Positions 32,146-39,190 of a DNA stretch of 54,812 bases are shown here, one piece after another. A program made the position numbers and the translations under genes. The DNA is taken from positions 1 to 54,812 of the IMG/VR virus record IMGVR_UViG_3300042301_002348. One strand, 5' to 3'. Numbering within the stretch: position 1 is the stretch's first letter; the number at the start of each line of letters is the position of its first letter. The notes under the pieces were generated by a model that was given only the letters and a program-made list of their open reading frames with translations, searched no databases and had not been told where the DNA came from. This stretch comes from a virus.

Positions 32146-32571
32146 ATGAATACATCAATATTGACCTTTTTATTATCAATGTCACCATTGGTTATAAAAA
32201 CTGCAGAAGCTCCAAGTAGATTTAATTATCCGATAAAGATAACTAAATCAATTAGTTATGAGACAGTTACCCTTACAACCTATTCTGCAAGCGTAGGAGA
32301 AACTGACTCAACTCCTCACATAACAGCATCGGGATTTAAGATTGATACTGCTAATCCAAAAAAACACAGAATCATTGCGGTTTCAAGGGATTTAAAAAAG
32401 AAATGGCCGTTTGGTACTAAGGTTAGAATTAAAAGTGCGGGAAAATATAACGGAGTTTATACCGTTAAAGATGTAATGAACAAAAGGTATAAGAATAGAG
32501 TAGATATATTAATTGGTGAGGATGATAGACAAACCACCATGAACAACGTAAGAATTACTAAAATTAAATAA
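32146..32571 (+). CDS. Secreted 3D-domain / RlpA-like protein
   Basis: 141 aa. A signal peptide (MNTSILTFLLSMSPLVIKTAEA) precedes VTLTTYSASVGETDSTPHITASGFKI, then RIIAVSRDLKKKWPFGTKVRI and GVYTVKDVMNKRYKNRVDIL. These are the strands and Asp residues of the 3D (MltA-like double-psi beta-barrel) fold, with Asp at the DVMN and VDIL blocks. Such proteins act on peptidoglycan. Likely a phage-encoded cell-wall enzyme exported to the host envelope. Confidence 0.8.
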   Translation: MNTSILTFLLSMSPLVIKTAEAPSRFNYPIKITKSISYETVTLTTYSASVGETDSTPHITASGFKIDTANPKKHRIIAVSRDLKKKWPFGTKVRIKSAGKYNGVYTVKDVMNKRYKNRVDILIGEDDRQTTMNNVRITKIK

Positions 32572-32572
32572 A

Positions 32573-33019
32573 ATGACTCCTGATTTCACAGTTAGACCAT
32601 CCCAATTAATAAACATTCTTTGGGTATTTATTGGTGGATTTGCAGTATCTGCCGCAGTATCAACAGAATTTTATTGGATTGCACTTGTTGCACTAATACC
32701 AATCTATAAGATTTTAGATTATGCATGTTGGACCTACGATATCTATGACGACCGTATTGTAGAAAGTCGTGGTGTATTTTCTGTTACCACAAGAGAAGTG
32801 TATTTCCATAGAATTAAATCTGTAATGATGGAAAGACCTTTTTGGATGAGAATTCTTGGTGTTGGTAGTATCATGGTTAGAAGTTCTGACCAGTTTACCA
32901 GTTACTTTGTAATCTATGGTATCGATGACGTTGAGGAATTTGAAGAAGATTTCCAAGATGTTATTCAAGATAAAAGAAAGGAAAATGGAATGAAAGAACA
33001 TGAAATATTTCAAATGTAA
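32573..33019 (+). CDS. Membrane protein with PH domain (bPH2/YdbS-like)
   Basis: 148 aa. Two transmembrane helices (about 14-32, 33-50), then TYDIYDDRIVESRGVFSVTTREVYFHRIKSVMME..WMRILGVGSIMV, the bacterial PH-like (bPH2) pattern. Such proteins (DUF304) sit in the membrane of unknown role. Overlaps none; 1 nt after the previous stop. A phage copy is unusual. Confidence 0.8.
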   Translation: MTPDFTVRPSQLINILWVFIGGFAVSAAVSTEFYWIALVALIPIYKILDYACWTYDIYDDRIVESRGVFSVTTREVYFHRIKSVMMERPFWMRILGVGSIMVRSSDQFTSYFVIYGIDDVEEFEEDFQDVIQDKRKENGMKEHEIFQM

Positions 33020-33036
33020 AATATAAAACAATTAAT

Positions 33037-33141
33037 ATGAACAAGTTAATAATTAAATTTAAAAAAATCCTACAAGAAATATTGTTGGGGTTTAAAATTG
33101 CTGAAGAGAATAAACATAAATCCCAATGGGGTAAGTTTTAA
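33037..33141 (+). CDS. Very small basic peptide
   Basis: 34 aa (MNKLIIKFKKILQEILLGF...), amphipathic helix followed by a polar tail HKSQWGKF. It fills the gap before the FKFF-tagged gene. Support is only the open frame and amphipathicity. Confidence 0.4.
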   Translation: MNKLIIKFKKILQEILLGFKIAEENKHKSQWGKF

Positions 33142-33154
33142 ATTAAAAAAATGT

Positions 33155-33496
33155 ATGCGAGAATTTAAATTTTTCAGAGGGTATGAAATAAACCCATTTG
33201 TTTTTGATGGAGAACAAATAAATAATAATTTAATACAACCATTAACATGGCCAGGAACAACCACTAATACACCAACATGGATTACTAATCCAGGTTATAT
33301 TGTTCCACAACCATATACTATAACAACAACACCAGGTACTGGCACATATACGATTCCATTTAGCGGGACAATCAATACCGCAACAGGATTTAGTTTGACG
33401 ACATCAAATCCAAATGGAACAACATATACCACAACCGGTATGGGTGGAACTTTAACAACATCGGCAAACACATTTTATAATCAAACGATTAAGTAA
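33155..33496 (+). CDS. FKFF-tagged beta-rich protein
   Basis: 113 aa from the ATG at 33155 (MREFKFFRGYEINPFVFDGE). After the tag come Thr/Pro/Gly-rich repeats (TTTPGTGTYTIPFSGTIN, TTSNPNGTTYTTTGM). The composition suggests a fibrous or surface-exposed structural protein. Overlaps the next gene's start by 1 nt. Confidence 0.7.
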   Translation: MREFKFFRGYEINPFVFDGEQINNNLIQPLTWPGTTTNTPTWITNPGYIVPQPYTITTTPGTGTYTIPFSGTINTATGFSLTTSNPNGTTYTTTGMGGTLTTSANTFYNQTIK

Positions 33497-33933
33497 TGAT
33501 TGAGTTCAAATTTTTAAGGGGTTATGTTGGAACATTAAATGTAATGGATGGAGAAACTTATGCCACCGCATCACTCAATGACGATACACCAGAAGGTCAT
33601 ATGAATAGAAGAATGTTATATCACACAAATCATAATCTTCTTGATAATGTTAGAAGGGAAATACCAAGAGGTCGGTTTGGCACGCCCGAGAGACATCAAG
33701 ATATCCTAAGAAGATTACAAATGACTAACGATTCAAGAGATTTAAATGATAACCCTATAAGATTATTCCAAACAACATCAGTAACAACAGTTAACCCGAA
33801 GTGGTGGATGAAGATAAAGATGTTTTTTCAAGAGGCTAATTTTAATGGTGAAATCTTAGGTATTATTTTTATTGCTGGTTCATTAACTATTGGTGTAATT
33901 CTCGGAATTGCTAAATTATTAAATGCATGGTAA
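33496..33933 (+). CDS. FKFF-tagged protein with C-terminal membrane helix
   Basis: 145 aa. Tag MIEFKFLRGYVG, a conserved DGE as in the previous protein (VMDGETYAT vs VFDGEQINN), a basic middle (RREIPRGRFGTPERHQDIL) and a single transmembrane helix near the C-terminus (ILGIIFIAGSLTIGVILGI). A tagged membrane protein, so the tag is not restricted to soluble cargo. Confidence 0.7.
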   Translation: MIEFKFLRGYVGTLNVMDGETYATASLNDDTPEGHMNRRMLYHTNHNLLDNVRREIPRGRFGTPERHQDILRRLQMTNDSRDLNDNPIRLFQTTSVTTVNPKWWMKIKMFFQEANFNGEILGIIFIAGSLTIGVILGIAKLLNAW

Positions 33934-34151
33934 GCGAGTTTAAGTTCTTTCAGAAGAACAAGTATAAAGATAGATGTCGATTACAGATTGGTTCCTCATT
34001 TATTTTACGTGGATATTATTGTACCGTAACAAGAATGTTTGCAAACCATTTTGAATATTGGGTACAAGAAACGGAATTTACCATTGCTATGAGTTATAAA
34101 GATTATCTAGCCACACCATCGGCTGCAGGTAGACAATTAAATAGTATATGA
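33927..34151 (+). CDS. FKFF-tagged small protein
   Basis: 74 aa (MVSEFKFFQKNKYKD). Beta-rich after the tag: LQIGSSFILRGYYCTVTRMF. Overlaps both neighbours by 4-7 nt. Unknown function. Confidence 0.65.
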   Translation: MVSEFKFFQKNKYKDRCRLQIGSSFILRGYYCTVTRMFANHFEYWVQETEFTIAMSYKDYLATPSAAGRQLNSI

Positions 34152-34642
34152 TAAAACCTTTTAAACTACTTAAAGGATACACATATAGTGATGAGTATAC
34201 ATTACCAACACAACAAAATCCACCATTCAATTTATCACATCGTCATTGGAATTTGTTACCTCAAGATTTGAGAGGTGCGACATTACAAGAAATGGAATGT
34301 TATATTCGTGGATGGGAAGATGCTCGTAGTAATGTTGCTGTAAATCCATATATTGATAGAATAAGACGTAGTTTGTGGAATAGGGGGTTTCTAAGGTGGA
34401 GGGGTAGAGTAGGAATGAATTATCGTAATGTAAATCCTAACCTACCAATAGACGAAAGTTACCCTGAATATTATAACACAGATGATTTTGTCTTCTCTGA
34501 CGTGTCCTCAATTATGTTTGATCCAGTTAGTTCTCAACCATACAAACATATGATGTTTAGACATATTGAGGATGGAGATACGGTGGAAGGTAATAGAATA
34601 TTTCCCGACCACCCAATGTGGAACTTCCCTGATATAATATAA
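34148..34642 (+). CDS. FKLL/FKFF-tagged protein
   Basis: 164 aa. MIKPFKLLKGYTYSDEYTLP is a variant of the tag (FKLLKGY). The rest is Arg/Trp/Asn-rich with RRSLWNRGFLRWRGRVG, then a C-terminal acidic block. ATGA overlap with the previous gene, so these four tagged genes form one operon at 33.15-34.64 kb. Confidence 0.65.
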   Translation: MIKPFKLLKGYTYSDEYTLPTQQNPPFNLSHRHWNLLPQDLRGATLQEMECYIRGWEDARSNVAVNPYIDRIRRSLWNRGFLRWRGRVGMNYRNVNPNLPIDESYPEYYNTDDFVFSDVSSIMFDPVSSQPYKHMMFRHIEDGDTVEGNRIFPDHPMWNFPDII

Positions 34643-34700
34643 ATGACAAAGTCGGAAGTAAAAACGTGACAATCTCGGAAGTTAAAGATAATTATTATTT

Positions 34701-34889
34701 ATGAGAGAAAGAATTATAGGACCTTATTTGGTTCAACAACAAATTGTATTAGATCCTGAGGGAGAAGTCATTTTTTATAAAATTGACTCACCATTATTTA
34801 ATGGGGTAAAATTAACGGTTATGTCTGAAAGTGATTTAACTGAGGAAGTAATTGAACAACACTTACGGGTTCTGAATATAATGGTTTGA
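34701..34889 (+). CDS. Hypothetical small protein
   Basis: 62 aa, beta-rich (IIGPYLVQQQIVLDPEG, VIFYKIDSPLFNGVKLTVM) with a C-terminal helix. The start ATG is part of TATTTATG. Unknown function. Confidence 0.6.
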   Translation: MRERIIGPYLVQQQIVLDPEGEVIFYKIDSPLFNGVKLTVMSESDLTEEVIEQHLRVLNIMV

Positions 34890-34934
34890 TAATCAAAGTT
34901 ATGGTTAAAGAGAACTATATATTAAAAATTCAAT

Positions 34935-35612
34935 ATGAAAATTCTTTTAATTGCAAAAGGTAGATGTGGATCACATTCATTAATGGATTGGTTAAGTAAT
35001 GATTTTAATTTGGTAAAAATATATGAAAATGGGGATGTAGATACTTCAATCTTAAATGACTATATTCTTAAAAGACATCCGTCATTAGATTTGATTACTG
35101 ATGGATATGATTATGTTATAAGATTAATTAGAGAAAATACGATACTAACTTCTGAAAGTAATGTGTGGGCACAAGAAAAACAAAAATATCATCCGGTTGA
35201 CAACGAGAAATATATTATAGATGAGGACTTTTTAATAAATAACCATGAAGAAATATGGAATAAAAAAATAGGATATGATGAGTTCAATAATATGATAACT
35301 AATATTAATGCGGGTCTATTGGTTACATATGAAGAAATCTTTATACATGGAACAGGTCAGGAAAAGATAGAGAACTATATGGGATTTAAATCTAATTCAA
35401 AATTAAACACTGACGATAAAAAAGGTAGATTACATGTAATGGATAAAACATTACACACCACATATGATATTGAATACAAAAAATTCACTGATAAGTTAAA
35501 AGAAATGGAAAATTTTATTAAAATTAGAAATTTAACGATTGATAAATTAATAAAAGAAAAAGACAAGGTGATTAAAGATTTAGTCTCTTATATACCAAAA
35601 AAAATGATTTAG
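34935..35612 (+). CDS. Sulfotransferase-like protein A
   Basis: 225 aa. The first strand and loop KILLIAKGRCGSHSLMDWL match the 5'-phosphosulfate-binding loop of PAPS-dependent sulfotransferases (GRCGS-S-L, a variant of the RSGTT loop). A central Arg-rich strand (YDYVIRLIREN) fits the 3'-PSB region. A close paralogue is at 37162. The C-terminal third is a coiled coil (KLKEMENFIKIRN) not part of the family. Likely modifies a surface glycan. Confidence 0.7.
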   Translation: MKILLIAKGRCGSHSLMDWLSNDFNLVKIYENGDVDTSILNDYILKRHPSLDLITDGYDYVIRLIRENTILTSESNVWAQEKQKYHPVDNEKYIIDEDFLINNHEEIWNKKIGYDEFNNMITNINAGLLVTYEEIFIHGTGQEKIENYMGFKSNSKLNTDDKKGRLHVMDKTLHTTYDIEYKKFTDKLKEMENFIKIRNLTIDKLIKEKDKVIKDLVSYIPKKMI

Positions 35613-35670
35613 ATAATTGGGACAATGTTAAGAAATTATTAACGTCCGTCCCGGTTTCGGAGAACTATTT

Positions 35671-36360
35671 ATGAGGATGAAAATACAAGCATTATTTATC
35701 TCAGATGTTCATCTGGGTTCAAAAGGTTCCAACGCAAATGAGGTCCTAAACATTCTCAAACAATACCAACCCGAATATCTATTCTTAGTTGGGGATATAA
35801 TTGACGGATGGTTACTGAAAAGGAAGTTCCGTTGGCCCCAATCACATACCAATGTGTTAAGAAAGATATTATCACATTCAAAGAATGGGACAAAGGTAAT
35901 ATACATACCGGGGAATCATGATGAATTTCTAAGGGAATATGGTGAATTTTCTTTTGGAAACATTGAAATTCATAATGAGTATATATGGAAAAATACTTTT
36001 ATTACTCATGGTGATTTTTATGATGGTGTGGTTAAATTAAAATGGTTAGGTGTTCTTGGTTCAATTGGATATGATATGGCAATATCAATTGATAGAAGAC
36101 TTAAGAAATTGGGGATGAAGAGATCATTATCCAAGTTTTTAAAGGATAAAGTTAAAGAGGCGGTGAAGTTTATAACACAATATGAGGTGGAGTTAACCAG
36201 ACAAGCCAAGAAACATCGATGCACAACCGTGATATCTGGACACATTCATCATCCTGAGGATAGAATGATTGATGGTATAAGATACATGAACTGCGGGGAT
36301 TGGATTGAAAACAATAGTTATATAATATACAACAACGATGAATATAAGGTCATTAAATAA
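35671..36360 (+). CDS. LpxH-like metallophosphoesterase
   Basis: 229 aa. SDVHLGSKG (DxH), LVGDIIDGW (GD), PGNHDEFL (GNHD), THGDFYDG and SGHIHHPED (GHxH) give all motifs of the UDP-2,3-diacylglucosamine diphosphatase type, which cleaves UDP-diacyl-GlcN to lipid X in lipid A assembly. Members with this exact pattern (WPQ-x-H after GDIIDGW) also include lipid-diphosphatases of unknown substrate. It sits with sulfotransferase-like and GT2 genes, so an envelope-lipid or glycolipid target is likely (inference). Start ATG overlaps a TATTTATG sequence. Confidence 0.8.
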   Translation: MRMKIQALFISDVHLGSKGSNANEVLNILKQYQPEYLFLVGDIIDGWLLKRKFRWPQSHTNVLRKILSHSKNGTKVIYIPGNHDEFLREYGEFSFGNIEIHNEYIWKNTFITHGDFYDGVVKLKWLGVLGSIGYDMAISIDRRLKKLGMKRSLSKFLKDKVKEAVKFITQYEVELTRQAKKHRCTTVISGHIHHPEDRMIDGIRYMNCGDWIENNSYIIYNNDEYKVIK

Positions 36361-37054
36361 GAGATTAACAATAGTAATCCCGTCAAAGAACGAGGGAGTA
36401 ATCTTATACAATTGCATTCAGTACATATCAAGACAAAACCATATCGATGGGGTAAGAGTAATCATTGCTGATGTATCAGATGATAATGACTCCATACTAT
36501 GGATTAAGAAAGCGCAATTAGAGTTCAAACACTTATTAAAGATTACGGTAATCAAAGGGGGATATCCGGCAGAAGGAAGATTAAATGGAAGTATGTTGGT
36601 AACGACTCCGTATATGTTATTCTTGGATGCGGACATTTTATTAACCAATCCAAAGATTATTGAGGAGTGTTTATCTCATAAGAAGGATTTGGTAACGGTA
36701 CCATTCCACACAGATTATCCTTATAGATGGGTGTTCAGGGTATTTGATACCTTACAATCAATATCTACTTTAATCGGTTCACCATTTGCCATAGGGGGAT
36801 TTCAACTATGGAAGACGGAATCCTATTGGGAAGTTGGGGGATATAACCCACAAGAACTATTCGCCGAGGATTATTCAATATCACAGAAGGTAAAATCGAA
36901 TAACTTTAAGGTGGTAAACATAGAAGGAACATATACGTCATCCAGAAGATTTAAATCTAAAGGGGTATTATGGATGTTCAAGATAATGATTAAGAGTTAC
37001 ATAAACAGAAAGAACCCTGAGTTCTTCAAACATCATCATAACTATTGGAATTAA
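36338..37054 (+). CDS. Glycosyltransferase family 2
   Basis: 238 aa. TIVIPSKNEGVILYNCIQYI is the first GT-A strand; FLDADILL near residue 91 is the DxD; GGFQLWKTESYWEVGGYN and LFAEDYSISQKV give the ED-type catalytic region. Overlaps the phosphatase by 23 nt. Transfer to a glycan or lipid is assumed from the cluster context. Confidence 0.85.
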   Translation: MNIRSLNKRLTIVIPSKNEGVILYNCIQYISRQNHIDGVRVIIADVSDDNDSILWIKKAQLEFKHLLKITVIKGGYPAEGRLNGSMLVTTPYMLFLDADILLTNPKIIEECLSHKKDLVTVPFHTDYPYRWVFRVFDTLQSISTLIGSPFAIGGFQLWKTESYWEVGGYNPQELFAEDYSISQKVKSNNFKVVNIEGTYTSSRRFKSKGVLWMFKIMIKSYINRKNPEFFKHHHNYWN

Positions 37055-37055
37055 T

Positions 37056-37151
37056 ATGGGAACAATATTTCCGGTCATAATATCATTTACAATTGTAATA
37101 GGATTGACTATATTTTTAATGATAATTGACTACATCACAAAAAAAAGATAA
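37056..37151 (+). CDS. Tiny membrane peptide
   Basis: 31 aa (MGTIFPVIISFTIVIGLTIF...), one hydrophobic helix with the basic end DYITKKR. It fills the space before the next gene; start 1 nt after the GT2 stop. The open frame and transmembrane character are the only support. Confidence 0.45.
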   Translation: MGTIFPVIISFTIVIGLTIFLMIIDYITKKR

Positions 37152-37161
37152 AAAAAATTAT

Positions 37162-37899
37162 ATGAAAATTTTAGTAATTGCAAGGGGAAGATGTGGTTCA
37201 CATTCATTAATAGATTGGTTAGGAGAGGAATTTGACTTAAAAACCATCTACGAAAATGAAGATACGGACACTTCCAATCTTAAAAACTATTGTATTAAAA
37301 GATTTCCGACACCAGATTTAGTCACTGAGGGATACGATTACATTATAAGATTGATTAGGGAAAATACAATACTAACCGCTGAGAGTGATGTGTGGGCACG
37401 AGAAAAACAAAAATATCACCCGATGGGTCGGGAAAAATATATCATAGATGAATCCTTTTTGAGAAAAAATCACAATGAAATATGGAATAAAAAAATTGGT
37501 TACGATGAATCCAATGATTTAATAACGAATATGCCTGTGGGTATATTAGTTACTTATGAAGAATTATTTTTACGTGGAACGGGTCAGGAAAAGATAGAGA
37601 AGTATATAGGTTTTAAATCTATCACAAAATTAGATACCGACCTTAAGAAAGGTAGATTTCACATAATGGATAAAACGGCATTTATCACATATGATTTAGC
37701 ATATAATAAAACCACCATTTTAGAAAAAATTGTTAAAGAAAAAGATTTAATTATTGATAATCTAAACGAAAAGATTAAAAATTTGTCAAATCCTCAAGAA
37801 ATATCTAAAGAAAAAGATTTAATTATTGATAATCTAAACGAAAAGATTAAAAATCTTAACGAAACAATTGTAGATTTGGTATCATCAAAAAAGAGATAA
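37162..37899 (+). CDS. Sulfotransferase-like protein B with duplicated coiled coil
   Basis: 245 aa from the ATG at 37162 (MKILVIARGRCGSHSL). It is about 60% similar by eye to protein A at 34935 over the N-terminal 190 aa, with an identical P-loop-like GRCGSHSL and shared blocks IRLIRENTIL and EKQKYHP. The C-terminus carries a tandem repeat, KEKDLIIDNLNEKIKNL, twice, encoded by a 49-bp direct repeat at 37734-37782 and 37806-37854 (72-bp period). Confidence 0.7.
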   Translation: MKILVIARGRCGSHSLIDWLGEEFDLKTIYENEDTDTSNLKNYCIKRFPTPDLVTEGYDYIIRLIRENTILTAESDVWAREKQKYHPMGREKYIIDESFLRKNHNEIWNKKIGYDESNDLITNMPVGILVTYEELFLRGTGQEKIEKYIGFKSITKLDTDLKKGRFHIMDKTAFITYDLAYNKTTILEKIVKEKDLIIDNLNEKIKNLSNPQEISKEKDLIIDNLNEKIKNLNETIVDLVSSKKR

Positions 37900-38222
37900 T
37901 GATTAAAAGAAAGAAACCCTTTGCAAAGATTGTAAAGGAATGGAATGAGGCATCCACCATGGAAGTATGGGAAGGTGTAAGGGATAACTTTATATTTGGA
38001 TTCCTTGGTGCAACGATTGTTGTATTCATTGCCACCCGAGCGGACCTTATGGTTCTATTCGGGTATCTGACTTACTACTTTTTCATGGGAAGGATTGTTA
38101 ATAGACCCAAATACGTTACAGACTTAGGTAAACTAATTGTATTCCCCATCCCATCAGCTTTGGGAGCCTTTGCTGGGTATAAGTTCTCATATATTATTCA
38201 AGAGTTAATCCAACGTGTATGA
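37899..38222 (+). CDS. Multi-pass membrane protein
   Basis: 107 aa, three probable transmembrane helices (about 29-46, 49-64 and 77-95) after a basic cytoplasmic lead (MIKRKKPFAKIVKEWNE). No family known to me. Overlaps neighbours by 1 and 4 nt. Confidence 0.65.
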   Translation: MIKRKKPFAKIVKEWNEASTMEVWEGVRDNFIFGFLGATIVVFIATRADLMVLFGYLTYYFFMGRIVNRPKYVTDLGKLIVFPIPSALGAFAGYKFSYIIQELIQRV

Positions 38223-38800
38223 AGATATGTATAATATCATCCATAGGTAGATCTGGAACAACCTCACTATTTGATATGATGAGTTTGTGTCTACCAAGAT
38301 ACTACACATGTTTAAATGAACCATTCGGTCGATTTCAAAAAGGGCATGAGATGAATCTTATTGAAAACGCCCCCAATGTTCTTGTAAAGGAGTTATTAAA
38401 TAATACGGTTAACCATAAGGTTTTCCCATATGATTGGATGTACCAGACCTTTGATAAGGTTATTGTGATGGATAGAAGGAATAAGTGGGAACAGGCGGAG
38501 AGTCACGCAGCACATTCATATAAAGGGGATAACTATAAAAGTTGGCACAATAGAAGGGAATACGACTTAACAAACATACCCACGGAGTATATTAAGGCAT
38601 TAGCAGACCAATCGGAGGATTTAATGCAATATCATAGGGGTATGATTTACTATTACGAGGATGTGTTTATGGAACATAACTTGGATTTGTTGATGGAGAT
38701 TATGAATTCCGTGGGAATAACAGAGATACCCAATCAAATACTAAAGGATTATTTCTATAGTCCCAAGAAGAAGGTAAGGATAGTAAAGACCCTAATTTAA
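38219..38800 (+). CDS. Sulfotransferase-like protein C
   Basis: 193 aa. CIISSIGRSGTTSLFDMM is the textbook 5'-phosphosulfate-binding loop RSGTTSL; KVIVMDRRNKWEQAESHA contains the 3'-binding R/S elements; and the protein ends at about family length. Distinct from proteins A and B (34935, 37162), so not a recent duplicate. Predicted to transfer sulfate from PAPS to a carbohydrate. Confidence 0.8.
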   Translation: MKICIISSIGRSGTTSLFDMMSLCLPRYYTCLNEPFGRFQKGHEMNLIENAPNVLVKELLNNTVNHKVFPYDWMYQTFDKVIVMDRRNKWEQAESHAAHSYKGDNYKSWHNRREYDLTNIPTEYIKALADQSEDLMQYHRGMIYYYEDVFMEHNLDLLMEIMNSVGITEIPNQILKDYFYSPKKKVRIVKTLI

Positions 38801-38856
38801 GAGTGTCCAATTTAAAATATAACTGCGAACGGGGATTCCGGAGAACAGAAAATATA

Positions 38857-38888
38857 TTTGGAATATACTAGAATATCTTATATCTTTG
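38857..38888 (+). promoter_or_regulatory. Sigma-A promoter placing the start at the ATG (leaderless)
   Basis: TTTG at 38857-38860, 20 nt, TATCTTTG at 38881-38888, and TGGT to the ATG at 38893. Confidence 0.85.
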
Positions 38889-38892
38889 TGGT

Positions 38893-39153
38893 ATGAGAAG
38901 AAAGAAACCATATATGGATGATATCCATAAGACCACGCCCGTAACCATCACCTATAAGTTCTATAATGATACGGTGATAATGAAGAGAGATGTATATGAT
39001 TTAACAATCAGGGACCTAATGGAACTAAATCGGTCCATGGTGGTGAATGTCTTTGATGAACAACTCTATCAGGAGTATATTATCCAATTAGCAGGGGAGT
39101 TAACAAAGAAAAAGAATCCAATTAAGAACTTTATAGATAGAATACTAAGATAA
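38893..39153 (+). CDS. Hypothetical small protein
   Basis: 86 aa. Beta hairpin start (PVTITYKFYNDTVIMKRD) then helices VYDLTIRDLMELNR and a basic C-terminus. Codes for the first of two genes that are each read from a leaderless-type promoter. Unknown function. Confidence 0.7.
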   Translation: MRRKKPYMDDIHKTTPVTITYKFYNDTVIMKRDVYDLTIRDLMELNRSMVVNVFDEQLYQEYIIQLAGELTKKKNPIKNFIDRILR

Positions 39154-39154
39154 A

Positions 39155-39186
39155 TTTGGAATATACGGAATAATATGTTATATTTG
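39155..39186 (+). promoter_or_regulatory. Sigma-A promoter placing the start at the ATG (leaderless)
   Basis: TTTG at 39155-39158, 20 nt, TATATTTG at 39179-39186, and TGTT to the ATG at 39191. Confidence 0.85.
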
Positions 39187-39190
39187 TGTT

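Noticed and set aside
32146-32571. Lysozyme or holin reading of the 3D-domain protein
   Set aside because: Signal peptide plus double-psi beta-barrel features fit a 3D/RlpA-like protein; no lysozyme Glu motif or multiple helices.
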